This document shows positions 1-11,175 of a DNA stretch of 64,000 nt, piece by piece (within the stretch, counting starts at the first letter, position 1; every line of letters begins with the position of its first letter). Under the pieces are notes generated by a model that was given only the letters and a program-made list of their open reading frames with translations, made no database searches and had not been told where the DNA came from. The DNA is from Byssothecium circinans (taxonomy: Eukaryota; Ascomycota; Dothideomycetes; Pleosporales; Massarinaceae), in contig ML976993.1 in NCBI GenBank assembly GCA_010015675.1, positions 869,063 to 933,062 of the forward strand, in the 5' to 3' direction. A program made the translations under genes and the position numbers.

Positions 1-647
1 ACTAGTATAAATGCCTGCAGCGAGATCGCTGATAGCTGATTGTATAGCTACCTCACGGGCGTCCATATTGATGAGCGTTGTGTTGAGAAATCGCGTGTTT
101 TGTTAAGGTGTCGCGTTTTGGTGGGGTGGCCCGGAACCACAGGTGGCCCGGAACTATATGCGCTAGCTTAACTCAAATGAGACTCCCCCCGTTATTGTCA
201 GATCATCCCAACCGATATCAACGCAATGCAACTCTGCGCAGAGAAGTACGGTCCAACGGCAAAGCTGTATTAGCCTCACAATGTTTTGCATGTCGCATTT
301 GCAAAGCGGCTTGCCATACTTGAACTACGACAATTGAGTATAAACTTCTGAATCGCCAGCTTCATCTGTCGACAGCGAACAGTAGTGACAGCCTAGAAGT
401 GTGGCAACCGTACTCTCCTTTTCGCTTCGTTTTCAACTGTCTCCAGCTTCACGACGACCTCTCCGAGGGTTTTCCAAATTGAATATGGCTTGACAGCGTC
501 GTACTGTTTTGTGACTTCCCGAGGTCAATCGTTACCTTCAGAGTGTTGGCGCTTCGTGCCTGTAAGATCAAATGAGCTATTAGAAGAGATAGCAAAAGAG
601 TAAAACGAGATTCCTAAGGGTAGTCCGGTCTTCCGCAGAAAAATAAA

Positions 648-787
648 CTCGGGAAATAAGCTGTTATAACTCGCGGTTCTACTGAAGCTCCGTAATTGGG
701 GTGAGCATAAGCGACTGAATCACCTTTCAATGAGTTTTACGAAGCATGGTTGTTTGCTTATTTCCCAACATTTTGCTACTGCGAGAG
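648..787 (+). repeat. short inverted-repeat element, copy A
   Basis: About 140 bp, opening with ctcgggaaataagctgtta and closing with ttttgctactgcgagag. The inner left end gggaaataagc is matched in inverted orientation by gcttatttccc at 755-765. The same left and right ends occur at 19601-19739 and 20308-20443. It has no coding capacity. A MITE-like, non-autonomous element is the simplest reading. I saw no clear target-site duplication. Confidence 0.6.
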
Positions 788-1160
788 CCCAGTGTCTGAC
801 CGTCTAAAAGCTTGTAGATTGTAATTCAACGTAGTTTCACGTCACAAGTCTAGTTACGCTCTTCATTGTTTTCAGGGCTAGAAAACCACAAAGTTTTCCT
901 CCTGCATAAAATGATGTACACCAACTCAAAAGAGTCACCTGCAAAACACAACAACACTGCTGCAGCATATGCCAAGACGCCTTACAACAACGACAGCGAC
1001 GGTAACAAGACCCAGGAATACCTTATAGCTGCATCACATGTCACGACAACCCAAGACAACAGGATATACTAGCTCGCCATGACAGTCCATTTCCTGGACG
1101 TTGCGCACTCGAGACTTCTACATATAACAACATCAATAGCGGCAACTGCCACCCAAATGA

Positions 1161-1860
1161 TTATACCTCAGAAGCTGCAAGTGCTGAAGAGCCTTTCGAG
1201 GCGTTGAAAAAGTCATCCGGAACAGTCTTTGCCGGAACTTTGGCAGAGCTATGCAATATCCCAGAGCGCTTCAACCTCGCATATCCCCACCGCCTATTTG
1301 CAGTCCTCGACAATATCGACAAGAATATTAGAGGGAGGCAGTACGCACAATGTAGCCGTCGAGTATCTGACGTTTTAGTCCTCAAACGTGCGACAAAGAT
1401 GTTGTCGCTAGACGCTATCGCGGCAGCTACCTTCTCCGCCGCAGATATGGCGTAGATACTGAAGAAGGACCTCCTAAAGCATAGTAATGCAATCTCAAGC
1501 CAGCTACGCATTGAGAATTATACCCCTGCTTGGGTTAGGAACGGTAAGGCTGAGCGTTAGGGTGTCTGGACCTCTCGCTACTATGTAAGCTTATTACCTA
1601 TTGCTATGTTATAACTTAGGTTATAAATTTGAGCTCATAATTTATAGGTCGCCGACAGCCTTGATGCGGTGCGGGTAGAGCTGGGACCGACTACAGTATA
1701 AGCGTCGCGTAGCCGAGGTTGCGTAGGACAATGTAGTTGAGGAGGTGGTGGATTACCTTGAGAATAACTAGGAGGAGTTTGACGCCTAGGCTGCGATATT
1801 GTAGCATTTTAGTCTCATTAAAAGTCGGGAATAGTAAGTCCCTAAATCAAATTATAACAA
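1161..1860 (+). pseudogene. possible decayed coding sequence, unidentified
   Basis: An 83-codon plus-strand frame (1204-1455) continues past its stop as protein-like sequence with further stops at about 1556 and beyond, while the composition becomes AT-rich. This pattern suits an old, mutated gene or transposon. I recognise no domain, so identity is open and even coding origin is uncertain. Confidence 0.2.
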
Positions 1861-2289
1861 AATATCCTACAACTGATCTTGACTTGGAATTGATTTTTTT
1901 ATCCTAAACGAACCCGGTAAAAGCACACTCTACGTGGATAAGTCGGGGCTGAAGTACCAAGTGAGCGAGCATGGTGCTGAGTCTAGGCGGCGCCTTCGGT
2001 TTAACGTGCACCATGCTAGCCATGGGACGAATGTCGGAAAAGTGCTAAAAGAAGGTGAACATAACAAAACAGATTACGCTGCGCAAGGTTTCAACGCTGG
2101 GTATTCCCAGGGTATCTTGTGCGCCAAAAGGTTCTGAAGTCTAAAGCTTAACGAGGGTGACGCATCCAATTGATATAACTTACAACTATCATCTATTCGA
2201 GACGTTCGAGCCTTCTGAACTTGATACAGTGTGGTTCCATGGGCGAATCACGAACGACTCCACTGATCAGCTCCAGCAGGGCCCGACTC

Positions 2290-3961
2290 TCAATGCCTCT
2301 CCTCCAACCTCCTCCTCACATAAAACCACGCCAACCCAACCGCCCAGATCCCAACTAATACCCCCGCCTGTACCGGCGCAAATACCGCCCCTCTCACGAC
2401 CACGAACCCACTGATGACCGCAAAGACAATCGGAACGAGGATGAATGGCTTAACCGGCCTCTCCAGCCCCGGCTGTTTCCACCTCAGGATGATCGCTCCC
2501 AGCACAGTGAGGAAGAAGAATGTGTACTCGGCGAGGCCGTTGAGAGTTAAAAGTATACGCATGTTGCCTAGTAGGATGTAGATGGCGGATAAAAGGGTAC
2601 TGAGGATGAGCGCATTGATGGGCGATTCGACTTGGTCGATGGCTTCTTCGACGGCGGCGTCTTCGGCTGTGGCGGCTTTGGAGATCTTGTGGGTGCCGAT
2701 TTGGCCTACTGTGCTGAAGAGGGAAGGGATCCAGCGCTTGTTGGCTGCGGCGACGGTCATGCGGCCTGCGACGAACGAGTTGCCCAGTGCAGAGCCGAGG
2801 ATGACGAGACAGATGAGTGCTGTGGCGATGTAGGCGGGCACCTTGCCGATGAAGTGGGATATGGCAGTCTAGGTTTCGGTGTGAGTATTGCTCGGATGGT
2901 CAGAGGTAGGGTGGCTTACTACTGCCGCTGCGTCGGTAGTTGAGACGACTTTCCAGGGCAGAAGGACGTAGTAAACCGCATTCGATGCAACATAGCACGC
3001 AATGATGGTTGGAATGGCGCTGTTGATGGAAAGAGGGAGCTGCTTGCGTGGGTCACGGAGTTCGGCAGCCACGTAGTTGGCCTGTATCATCCGTCAGTCC
3101 AAACGCAGTCTTGACAAAAGTCACAATGCTCACTTTATCCCATCCCGAATAAGCCCAAAGCGCTCCATAAAGCGCCGTACTGTAGAACCCCAAGCTCTCC
3201 CAAGCACCCACACCCTCCCAATCAAACAAACTTCCATCAGCTCTCGTCGTACTCCTCGCATCAAACCATCCCTTCTCGTGCCAATCACCACCACCCAAGT
3301 CCTTGCTCTTGCCACTCCCCACCCACACAAACACCACCACCAATCCCGCAATCCCCAGCAGCGCAATTGTCAAAAACTTGACCGCGACAAAGAACCCACT
3401 CAACCGCGTACTCGTCTTCGTACTAATACTATTCGCCGTGCTAACAGCTACAAGAACAAGAAGCGAAAGAAGTTTGTGCGTGATGGGTGGTTGCGGCTCA
3501 TTGATTCCCAGAGACGAATAAATCGACTCGACAAAGACTATACTCAGAATAGCAAGCGTAGCAGGCATGGTCGCCACGATCCAGGACCACGCCGCCATGT
3601 ATCCAACCACTTCACCGTACATGTACGTAAGATAGGGTTGGATCCCTCCTTCGCCAGGGAACGTGGTTCCGAGTTCGGCCATGGTGAGCGCTCCGGTCCA
3701 TGCTAGGATACCGCCTAATAACCAGACCAGCAATGCAGCTCCCGGAGACGGAACATTTGCATCGACGGGCCCCGGAGAAGAGAAAACGCCGGATCCGATG
3801 ACGATACTGATGAGGAGCGCAAAGCCATCGAGGGCGCCTAGCTGGCGCGCAAAGGTTCCACGGGGAGGAGAGTCTGAACGGTTCACTTGCTCGCGGCGCT
3901 CATTGTCTGGGGAGTCCAGCTCCGGGTCCCGGAGGAGAGGTGCTGTTTCTGACAATGTCAT
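2290..3961 (-). CDS. LAT-type amino-acid permease (APC superfamily)
   Basis: Predicted plasma-membrane amino-acid transporter of the L-type/methionine-permease branch of the APC superfamily. Three exons (3961-3134, 3081-2920, 2868-2290) join in phase to 522 residues. After a short hydrophilic N-terminus the first membrane segment carries IGSGVFSSPG, the glycine-rich substrate motif typical of APC/LAT transporters. About 12 hydrophobic segments follow, with a conserved GYMAAWSW stretch. Introns of 52 and 51 nt have GT-AG ends. The start has no competing upstream ATG in frame, and the length is normal for the family. Substrate cannot be read from sequence; methionine or other neutral amino acids are the usual cargo. 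It stands alone, with no pathway neighbours. Confidence 0.85.
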
Positions 3962-4597
3962 TGCGAGCGGAGGTGTAAAAAGTTGAAGCCATGGACGACG
4001 AGAGGTTGAGGTAGATCTTTAATTACATAAGGAGGCTAGCGAATTGCGTGACTGGGGTCTGGCGTCGGGTGATTTCGTCGGCCGTGGGAGATGTTGAATA
4101 CTGCCGGGCTGGGGGCGGACGCGAAGAAAGCAACACCAAGAATGAACGAATTTGAATGGTGAGATTAAATATTTGAACATTTGCACATGGATTCATTAGC
4201 TCTGCTCTGACGGATCGTCCCCCTTCCCCTATCCATTTCCGAATCCATCACCTACGGCATCTTGTACGCCTTAGCTAGTCCAGGCCAACAGTGTCACCAG
4301 ACTTAAGCGCGTGTTCATGCCACACTCTCTTTATCCATCATTAATCGCCACCCATTGCACTTTTGCCCCCCTTTCCACCATCCCCCAAGCACACAAACAT
4401 CCTTTCCTAACCTTCGATGCCGAGATTCGTACTGGGCAATTTGCCTGTTGTCATGCTTCGTCATGCTACATAAAGAGGGGTTACAGAAAGAAACGCTGAA
4501 ATGCTGCAAAGCAGACCGGATATGCAAAGACGAAAGAAAAGGGTATCATCAAAGGAGAATAATCCGGGAAATCGCTGCAACAAATGCGGAAGCTCGG
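3962..4597. other. intergenic, permease promoter side
   Basis: Between the start of the permease and the stop of the DUF2293 gene. I see no gene, only the presumed permease promoter and the 3' flank of the downstream gene. Confidence 0.6.
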
Positions 4598-6940
4598 TCA
4601 GTAATGACGTGCTGCACTTTTATACCTTCCATGGGCTCCATAATCAGGACTGTCCCCGAGGTCCCGATCGCGATCGGATCGGAAGGTTGGCACTTCCTCT
4701 GCAAAAGCGAGCCGGCCCTGAGGGATTCTTCCATTGTATATCCGGTCATCGGGTACATGGGCACGGGTCATCTTTCTAGGAGACTCATAATACGCATCCC
4801 TCGCCTCATGCGGTGGGGAGGTGCGAGACGGTGCCAGGACGTAGTGGTTGTTCGGTCCGCTTGGAATGCGGGGAGGCCTGCTAGGCACTCCGTTGAGTGG
4901 CCTTGTTGGGCTAGTTGGGATAATCACCTCATCCCAATGCTGCATCCTAGGTTGACGATAAGCGTCCACAAGCTCAGAAACGCGGTGACGAGGCACATTG
5001 TCCTGATGACTCTCATAGCCTGGGTACCCCTTTGCGCTGTACGCATGGCCATTGGAATTGGGGTCGCGTCCATGTTGATGCGGCAATGGAAAAGGACGAC
5101 CGGCTTCTTGTTCAATCGAAGGCAAGACCATGTCTTGTTCAGAAGTGCGCCTGGATACACTCGGACGAGGAGAGTCGATCACGGGTGCCGGTCGTTTGAG
5201 ACTAGGTGCAAGAGCGGATCTGCTGTAATAGTCACTCTCGGTAGGAAGCACTCGAGATGAATTTTGGGCAGGTTCACGCGCATGGTAACGAGGCTCTTGG
5301 ATCGGTTGGAGCTGCTCAAGGTTAGCCAACGACGACACGGGAATGGGGATACCTCTTAATCGGCCCGAGCAATGTGCTCAATTACTCACGATGTATACTC
5401 GCCCATCTGAGCCGCGCACTTGGGTAGGACGCGGGGCTCTCGCGGGCTCTCTAATGCTTCTGCCTGGATCAGATGGGGATGCGAAATGCATGACTGGCAC
5501 ATACGAATCCACATGTCTGGTAGGCGCATAGTGCACTGGGTCTGGCCCAAGTCTCGGTGGCTCATCGGCCCCAAACGGCGGCGGTGGTCGTGCATCCACT
5601 GGCGGACCTGCTACAGATGCACGAGGCGCAGCATATGTAACCGGTGAAGAAGCAAAGTAAGACGGGCGTTCAGCGGGATGTGTAAAAGGACGAGCAAGTG
5701 GAGGACGCGAATGCATCGGAGCGAGGAAGATGGTCCTTGTCGGTTCTCTACTCGAATATGGAGCATACCGCTGATGACGGTCGACCGGCTCCGGTTGAAG
5801 ATCTCGAGCAGTTGCACGACTGGACACAATCTCCATGCTGAGCTCACGTTCTTCTACATTGGGGTCCCGAGATGTCGAAGCAATAACGGAGGACTCGTCC
5901 TCGTTGTCGTCAATGACGATGATTTCACGAAACGTCTCCTCCATCTCATTGCTGTCTTCATCGTCCTCGTCTCTCCACTCTTTCAGCTTCGCAAGTGAGG
6001 GAAGTTCGACCTTTTGCCGGGCCTCGATCCACGATTCCTTTTTGAGGATCTCGTCATAATCGGTATAGGTGTGGCGAATATGGGCAACGACAGCTAGTTG
6101 TACTCGACGTGCTAGGGATAACTCGGGAGCGTTGCCCACCCGATCTGTGCCCTGGGAATTGTTAGCGCGGTATAACATGTGGAAAAAGCCCGTCAAAGCT
6201 TCCTTGCACGTGTGGTCTCACCTCTTTGAATGCGTGATTGACAATAGACGTGAGATCAGCTTGGGGTATCTTTGGAAACAATTCTCGAATGGCGCCGCTG
6301 ATGTAGCTTTTGGTCTCCGTGTCATCATCAAATCCGCTCAACTGTTGCTTTTTGTAATAGGCAGCCAAGCGGCGTTCGAAATAGTCCACGCCGTACTTTT
6401 GCGTCTGCGCCTGAGACTCGATCTTTTCGAGACCATTGTATGGAGAGAATCGGTAGCCAAACTTGCGGCAAGCGAGCTCGATGATGTCTAGCGGAAAGTG
6501 ATGGCCAATTCGATGCACATGGGATGAGATCTTTTCGGGGTCGGCACGATTGAAGTTGGCATTCTTTGGTGCGGCCTGCTGTAAGTTAGATTTGACCGCT
6601 GCTACCTGTGTCGTACACTTACCGAGACAATGTGCACCTCTTTCCCACGTTGGCGACACTGCTCCTTGCACCACTCGGTGACTTGTCCAAAACCAACGGG
6701 GATAAACCCAAAACCAAGGGGTGCCTGATCTTGAAAGGTCAACTACGGGCATGTTAGTGATGTTGGACAAGTGCCAGTCTGCTGCGGTCGGATCGGACGT
6801 ACGACGGAATGTAGTTTGCGCTTCTTCTCTGTGACGGCCTCGAGGACGACTTTGTATTCTTTCTGCTTGCGAACGGCGCGGGGGCGATTGAGCGTCGCCT
6901 CGGCAGCTCTGCGCGAACCGCCTGTAGGCACTCTGGCCAT
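4598..6940 (-). CDS. DUF2293 domain protein
   Basis: Conserved fungal protein of unknown function, modelled with five exons (6940-6803, 6742-6623, 6575-6222, 6151-5390, 5311-4598) giving 695 residues. The ATG at 6940 has a good context (gccATGG). Residues about 46-90 hold a small folded-looking segment (PLGFGFIPVGFGQVTEWC). About 175-255 is the DUF2293 core, with IRELFPKIPQAD, the HAF motif and LAVVAHIRHTYTDYDEIL followed by an Arg/Lys-rich EAR. The rest is acidic, then long Pro/Arg/Ser-rich disordered sequence. The second-exon acceptor may shift by one codon (cag/cag). The last intron (5389-5312) was chosen because only an acceptor just after ggctaacc keeps frame. Function is unknown; a nuclear role is only a guess from the basic tail. 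Confidence 0.8.
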
Positions 6941-7296
6941 GGCGACGTCTACGGTACTGCGGACTGCCAAGGTTAGTGGGTTAGTACATGGGCCTGCACT
7001 TCTACAAATGTATGTTGTGCGCAGCGACTCCAAATTGTCTGTAAAGAGCTTTAGAGAGAAGACGACGAATACTGCACGGAATCGCTACAGCCGTCAACTG
7101 GTCTTCTTGGTACGAGGGGGTTGTTACAAGAAAGAGTGCGGAGCGGCGAGACCAAAGTGAGGCGCGTGGCTATTATCTAGCGCCGGTGCGGAAGAAGATG
7201 CAGCCGCTCTTCACATGAGCCACCAATCACCGCCCTTGCACTCCCGAGAGCTCCTCGAACCAACCTTTTAGTCTTCATCCTCAACTTCTCAAGAGC
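6941..7296. other. divergent promoter region
   Basis: 356 bp between two divergently transcribed genes (DUF2293 and the LYR-like protein). It presumably holds both promoters. No TATA element or other motif stands out. Confidence 0.5.
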
Positions 7297-7757
7297 ATGT
7301 CTACACAAGAAATTGTCCACGCATATCGACACCTCTACCGACAAGGCTTGCGTGCTGTCCAATTCTCCAAGCCAGCGCGCTACACCCTTCGCGACCGCCT
7401 CCGTCTCGCTTTCCGCAAAAACCCCCCAGTCAACTACAGCTCGCAAAGGATCCAGAACACGCTCGAATTCCTCCAATATGCAACCACACAGAATGGCTTG
7501 GAGCACAAGATTGTGAAGAATCTCTTGTTCATTTGGTGGAATCAGGCAAAGGGCGGCAAAGGAAAGACGGCCTCCAAACTTCCGTGAGTGGACTCTGCAA
7601 TCTCATGTAAAGTCTAATGCTGATCGGTGGAACAAGGACGCAAGAAGAAATCCGTATTAAAACTATCACCTTTGACGCCTTCAACCACAATATTGAAATG
7701 CTCAACGAGAGCATGGACATGTGCATCCCGGCCGTGACCGTTCGCGATCCGCTCTGA
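7297..7757 (+). CDS. small LYR-like protein (DUF1763-type)
   Basis: 135-residue basic protein from two exons (7297-7583, 7637-7757); the intron splits codon 96 and has a gtgagt donor. Residues 12-20 read HLYRQGLRA, the Leu-Tyr-Arg pattern of LYR-motif proteins, followed by a basic stretch with RYTLRDRLRLAFR. LYR proteins are usually small mitochondrial assembly factors that bind acyl-carrier protein and act in complex assembly, Fe-S transfer or mitoribosome maturation. The layout resembles what I remember of the fungal DUF1763 family, but that label is from memory. There is no obvious cleavable targeting peptide, which is common for LYR proteins. The start has the only in-frame ATG near the conserved region. 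Confidence 0.78.
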
Positions 7758-7888
7758 GCCTCTCCTCCACGGAACCGCTGACACTCTTGCATCCTCTCAA
7801 TCCCCTCAAATAAGGAACACGGCGGTATTTGAGAAAAGTATTAAAAGGCGGGAAGTGGGCGGTCCTTGACGTGCCCTATGGAAGAAGG

Positions 7889-8839
7889 CTAGAAGAAGTC
7901 GTCTAGGAAATCCTCGGATCGATCTTGGTTGCTCGACTGGGCAACGGCATCTTCCGACAGGATATCGTCGTACGCATGGTCTCTCTGCCACGCCTTTTCT
8001 TTCCTCTCCTTGGCGACGCGAGCTTCTTCCTTGCGCTGTGCCGTGTTAGTCACGCCTTCTAGAGAGGCATTTGGCGTGTTACGGAACCACGTTGGGGTGA
8101 TGATTTCGAGGAAACAGGAAGGCAAAAACAGTCAGTAGTGTGAAAAAGAGACTCACCCGAGCCTGTTGCGCATCCCGATCCCTAGTCCGCAGCTCTTTGA
8201 GCCTGGCCTCCTTTTCTTGCCGCAGATCGGGAAACCTCTCCACTTTGGTCTTATTCAGGCGGTTGACAATCGGGTTCTCGCGTTGCTCCACATGTATCCG
8301 CTTGACCTTAGTCGACGTCAGTGACTTGGAATACTAGAAGAATCAAAATAATGCCTACTTTGCGTTGATCCTTGAAGCCCACCTGCCCGACCGCCATACT
8401 GCCGTCCTTTTTCAAGTTCGACCACGGCGTGTACACGATTGTGACGTTGTCTTTTTTGTTTCCTGCAATGCTCGTCAGTTTACAATGGACGGAACGCATG
8501 CGGTTTGATCGAGAAGGCATATTGATTGATAACGTACCCTCGATACTATTCGCCTTGGTCAACTGCGCGCAGTCAATCATGAGGTCCTTGTCCATGCTCT
8601 CCCAATCTTGACCCTCGGGTAACCGCACGTAGACGTGCGCCGAGGACAAGTTGTCGACGTGGAACCAGACGTCTTCGTCCCAGCCATGCTTGATCAGGTC
8701 CTCGTCTACACATTGCGGGTTAGTTCCTGTTATCACGTTGCGCGGAGTTGCAGTGTGTGCACGTACTCTCTACCTTGTCCTTTCCGACGTATATGAACGC
8801 TGAAGGTGATACCGTGTTTGAGCTGAAGTAGTACACCAT
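7889..8839 (-). CDS. CCDC25-like protein (NFACT-R domain)
   Basis: Homologue of CCDC25, a small protein built around the NFACT-R (DUF814) RNA-associated domain. Five exons (8839-8767, 8705-8538, 8462-8359, 8306-8157, 8035-7889) join in phase to 213 residues, close to the family length of about 208. The N-terminus [10 protein letters not shown] is family-typical. The domain core includes [41 protein letters not shown] and [13 protein letters not shown]. The C-terminus is a charged helix (TKVERFPDL, then Arg/Glu-rich) ending in an acidic tail. In other eukaryotes NFACT-R proteins relate to ribosome quality control, and animal CCDC25 has been described as a DNA sensor; neither role is shown here. 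All four introns have GT-AG ends. Confidence 0.9.
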
Positions 8840-9185
8840 CGCCAATAGCTATTCTGGCCAGATTCAGGATCGGAACGGTGCAGTCGTTGTGGTTTGCGGA
8901 GTCAAAAGTTGTTTCTAGTGGGGTCTAGCGGGGCTTTTTGCGCCACATATCGTGGCGTCGACTTCCGCAAGTCCACGACGACGATATAATGTATCCCGTT
9001 AATGAATTAATTTTTTATTTATTTTTGGCATGGTAGGAACTCGGTTTTACATGGTAAATCCAAAGACAGCATCACAAAAATTGAAGTGGATGTCACTCTT
9101 GCACGAACCTACGGTCCCAAGCACCAGTTTATACCATGCCGCAGCCAAATTAATATGCCTGACAAATAAACACAATTCATCTACA
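8840..9185. other. intergenic, short and AT-rich in the middle
   Basis: 346 bp between the CCDC25-like start and the stop of the next minus-strand gene. An AT-rich patch at about 9000-9030 may belong to the 3' end of the downstream gene. No gene seen. Confidence 0.5.
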
Positions 9186-9703
9186 TCACTTCGCCCCCCT
9201 CCGGTCCAGCAAATCATCCTGTCCCAATCCCTCCTCTCCCGGCGCAGCCCTAACATCATGATCCCCCTGCGCAAACCGCTCAAAGTCATTCCCCTGCCTC
9301 GCATGCTTGTAATACTGATCATGTCCCTTGGCCCTAGGATCGGTCCCCGCATCATCTATCCAAAAGAACAAAAAACTATTAGCTTTGCCCCCCTCCTTAC
9401 TCTCTTCGAGCACGGCAGAGACTTACCAAGATTCTTCTTCTCTACATTGGCTGGTAGCTGGTCTCCCGTCCCCGTGACAACCTCGTCGGTTATACCCCGA
9501 TCAGCCGGCCCTCGTGGGATGTCGAATGTATTATCCGCCGCATGGGCTGGGTTCGGGTGGGAATAGTCAGAGGGGTTGGGGTCGATTTGGTCGGGACGGG
9601 GCACGGATTTGAGGACGCGGTGCTGGCCCGCGTCACCTGGGATGGAGGTACCACTGGGAGCCATGTCCTCGAGACGGCCGCCTTGGTGAGGGTCTGGTGC
9701 CAT
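9186..9703 (-). CDS. small hydrophilic protein, unrecognised
   Basis: Two exons (9703-9427, 9355-9186) joined across a 71-nt intron with gtaagt donor and tag acceptor give 148 residues. The protein is rich in Asp, Gly, Pro and Gln, with no membrane segment, signal peptide or known motif. It is probably intrinsically disordered and could be a stress-type hydrophilic protein, but I do not recognise a family. The ATG at 9703 opens the frame. The open reading frame kept on both sides of a clean intron is the main support that it is real. It faces the mzt1 gene head to head. Confidence 0.6.
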
Positions 9704-10067
9704 GTTGGATCTTGAAGTTATGAGTTTGGACTTTGAACGGAAATATAGAAAGTGGTGGCGTTGGAATCAAGGAGGAGTGGATTTGAGTGTATGTGTGTGG
9801 CACGAAACTAGCTTCACGGTCACCATTATTATGTACTCTTCTCGAGCCTTATGAAAATGGTGTTGCGTCATAAACGTCATCATGTCGTTGAGCTGGAGCT
9901 CTTCTTGAAGCCAGACGCGGTCCGTATATTCTCCGAATCGAGCTTGGGCCACCTGGGTGGGGTTGTTGTGCAATGTTTGGAGTCGCGACCGCAGGCTTGT
10001 AAATACTGTGAGAAGAAGCTCAAAAGTCCTGCAAACACCTTGATACGCGCCGATTGACGAAGAAAAG
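9704..10067. other. divergent promoter region
   Basis: 364 bp between the small hydrophilic gene (minus) and mzt1 (plus); presumed to hold both promoters. No gene or clear motif seen. Confidence 0.5.
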
Positions 10068-10540
10068 ATGCCCGCCGACGCTCCAGCCCCGTCGCAAGAA
10101 GTCAAGCGCAGAGCGGCGCGCGAAGTCATTGACATCCTCCACGACATTGCAACCCTCCTGGTACGCGCTCAAAAGCCCTCAATATGCTGGGAAATGTCTA
10201 ACATGCTCAGAACACGCACCTCGATCGCCAGCAGCTCTCCTACTGCGTCTCTCTGATTGAGAATGGCGCACACCCCGAAGCTCTCGCCGTACGTTCCGTT
10301 CCAACCCGACTATCCTGCATATGCGCTCGAATAGCAACAGTCGGAGCCATCCAGTCTGCCTTGGGCGCCATACTCTTCACAAGAAGGCACCGTCGGGCTG
10401 GAGTCCGCTCCCATCCTCGTGCGCGTTAACCAAAACCCCAACCAAGCTAATCAAAGACACAGAACATAATACGACAACTGCGCGACGAACCAGGCGACGA
10501 ATCCGTCGACGGCGGCGCAGAGGAAGCAGGCGCACGCTGA
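10068..10540 (+). CDS. mzt1: mitotic-spindle organizing protein 1 (MOZART1)
   Basis: Three exons (10068-10160, 10211-10288, 10463-10540), each a whole number of codons, give 82 residues, the usual MOZART1 length. MOZART1 binds the N-termini of gamma-tubulin complex proteins and is needed to recruit and activate the gamma-tubulin complex at spindle pole bodies. Family features are AAREVIDILHDIATLL, the DRQQLSYCVSLIENGAHPEA stretch and the C-terminal ALANIIRQLRDE. The second intron is 174 nt, unusually long for this window. I set its acceptor at 10461-10462 because only that joins ALA to NIIRQL. A nearer acceptor would give a tail unlike the family, so a minor alternative isoform is possible. 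Confidence 0.88.
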
Positions 10541-11175
10541 TATCACATAATCGGATAACACCGAACACGAGAACCACGTTTGACCACCCCCCACCTTGGG
10601 AAATTCCGAAGAGAAAGACCACGAGATCAAACCCCCGCACTTTTTTTCCTCCATTAGACATTGCACACCCTGGCCCCCCGATCCCGTTTTCTACACCGGT
10701 ACTGTACTACACATTTTGTGGGCGTGGTTGGCGCGTCAAAGTGGTCTTATCGGGACCCAGCTGCAGTGGTTTGGGCTGAAAGGCGCTGCTCAGGTGGACA
10801 GGGTTAGTCGTCGCGGGGTGCCGCGCCAAGAGCGTGAAGTGCTGCACGGTTATCAGTTGGAGCAGAAATGCATGCATGACGCGATAAGGTGTGCTTGCAA
10901 ACTGGTTCGTTGGACTCGATGTTGGGGCCATGGCCGGGTTGTTGGGAAGCTGATTGATTGCCGTCGACGACGCATGGCAGCATGAAGTAGCAGTGGTAGA
11001 AAAAAGTACATTGAACACCTCAAACGACTAGAGCGAGGGTATCTGGGTATCTGAATCTAAAAGCTCAAGTGAGGGTATGGGTATCTTGCCGCAAAGCCAA
11101 AGTGACCTTTCCAAAGCAAATGCCTGCTCCGTAAACACCAAAAGTAGCTTCCACGAGGAGAGTCCTGTAGAGAAT
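10541..11175. other. convergent 3' region
   Basis: 635 bp between the ends of mzt1 (plus) and the acetyltransferase (minus). No coding frame with family features. Presumed 3' UTRs. Confidence 0.5.

Larger units (their letters stand above)
1..2289. other. gene-poor left end
   Basis: No intact gene is visible. A short inverted-repeat element (copy A) lies at 648-787. Around 130-165 the phrase ggtggcccggaac is repeated directly. From about 1200 to 1860 a plus-strand frame reads protein-like but is broken by several stops. The stretch 1590-1900 is AT-rich. It looks like decayed sequence, and I cannot name what it was. Confidence 0.5.

Noticed and set aside
3077..3706. 209-codon plus-strand frame
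   Set aside because: Antisense to the permease, running through its intron, with no domain.
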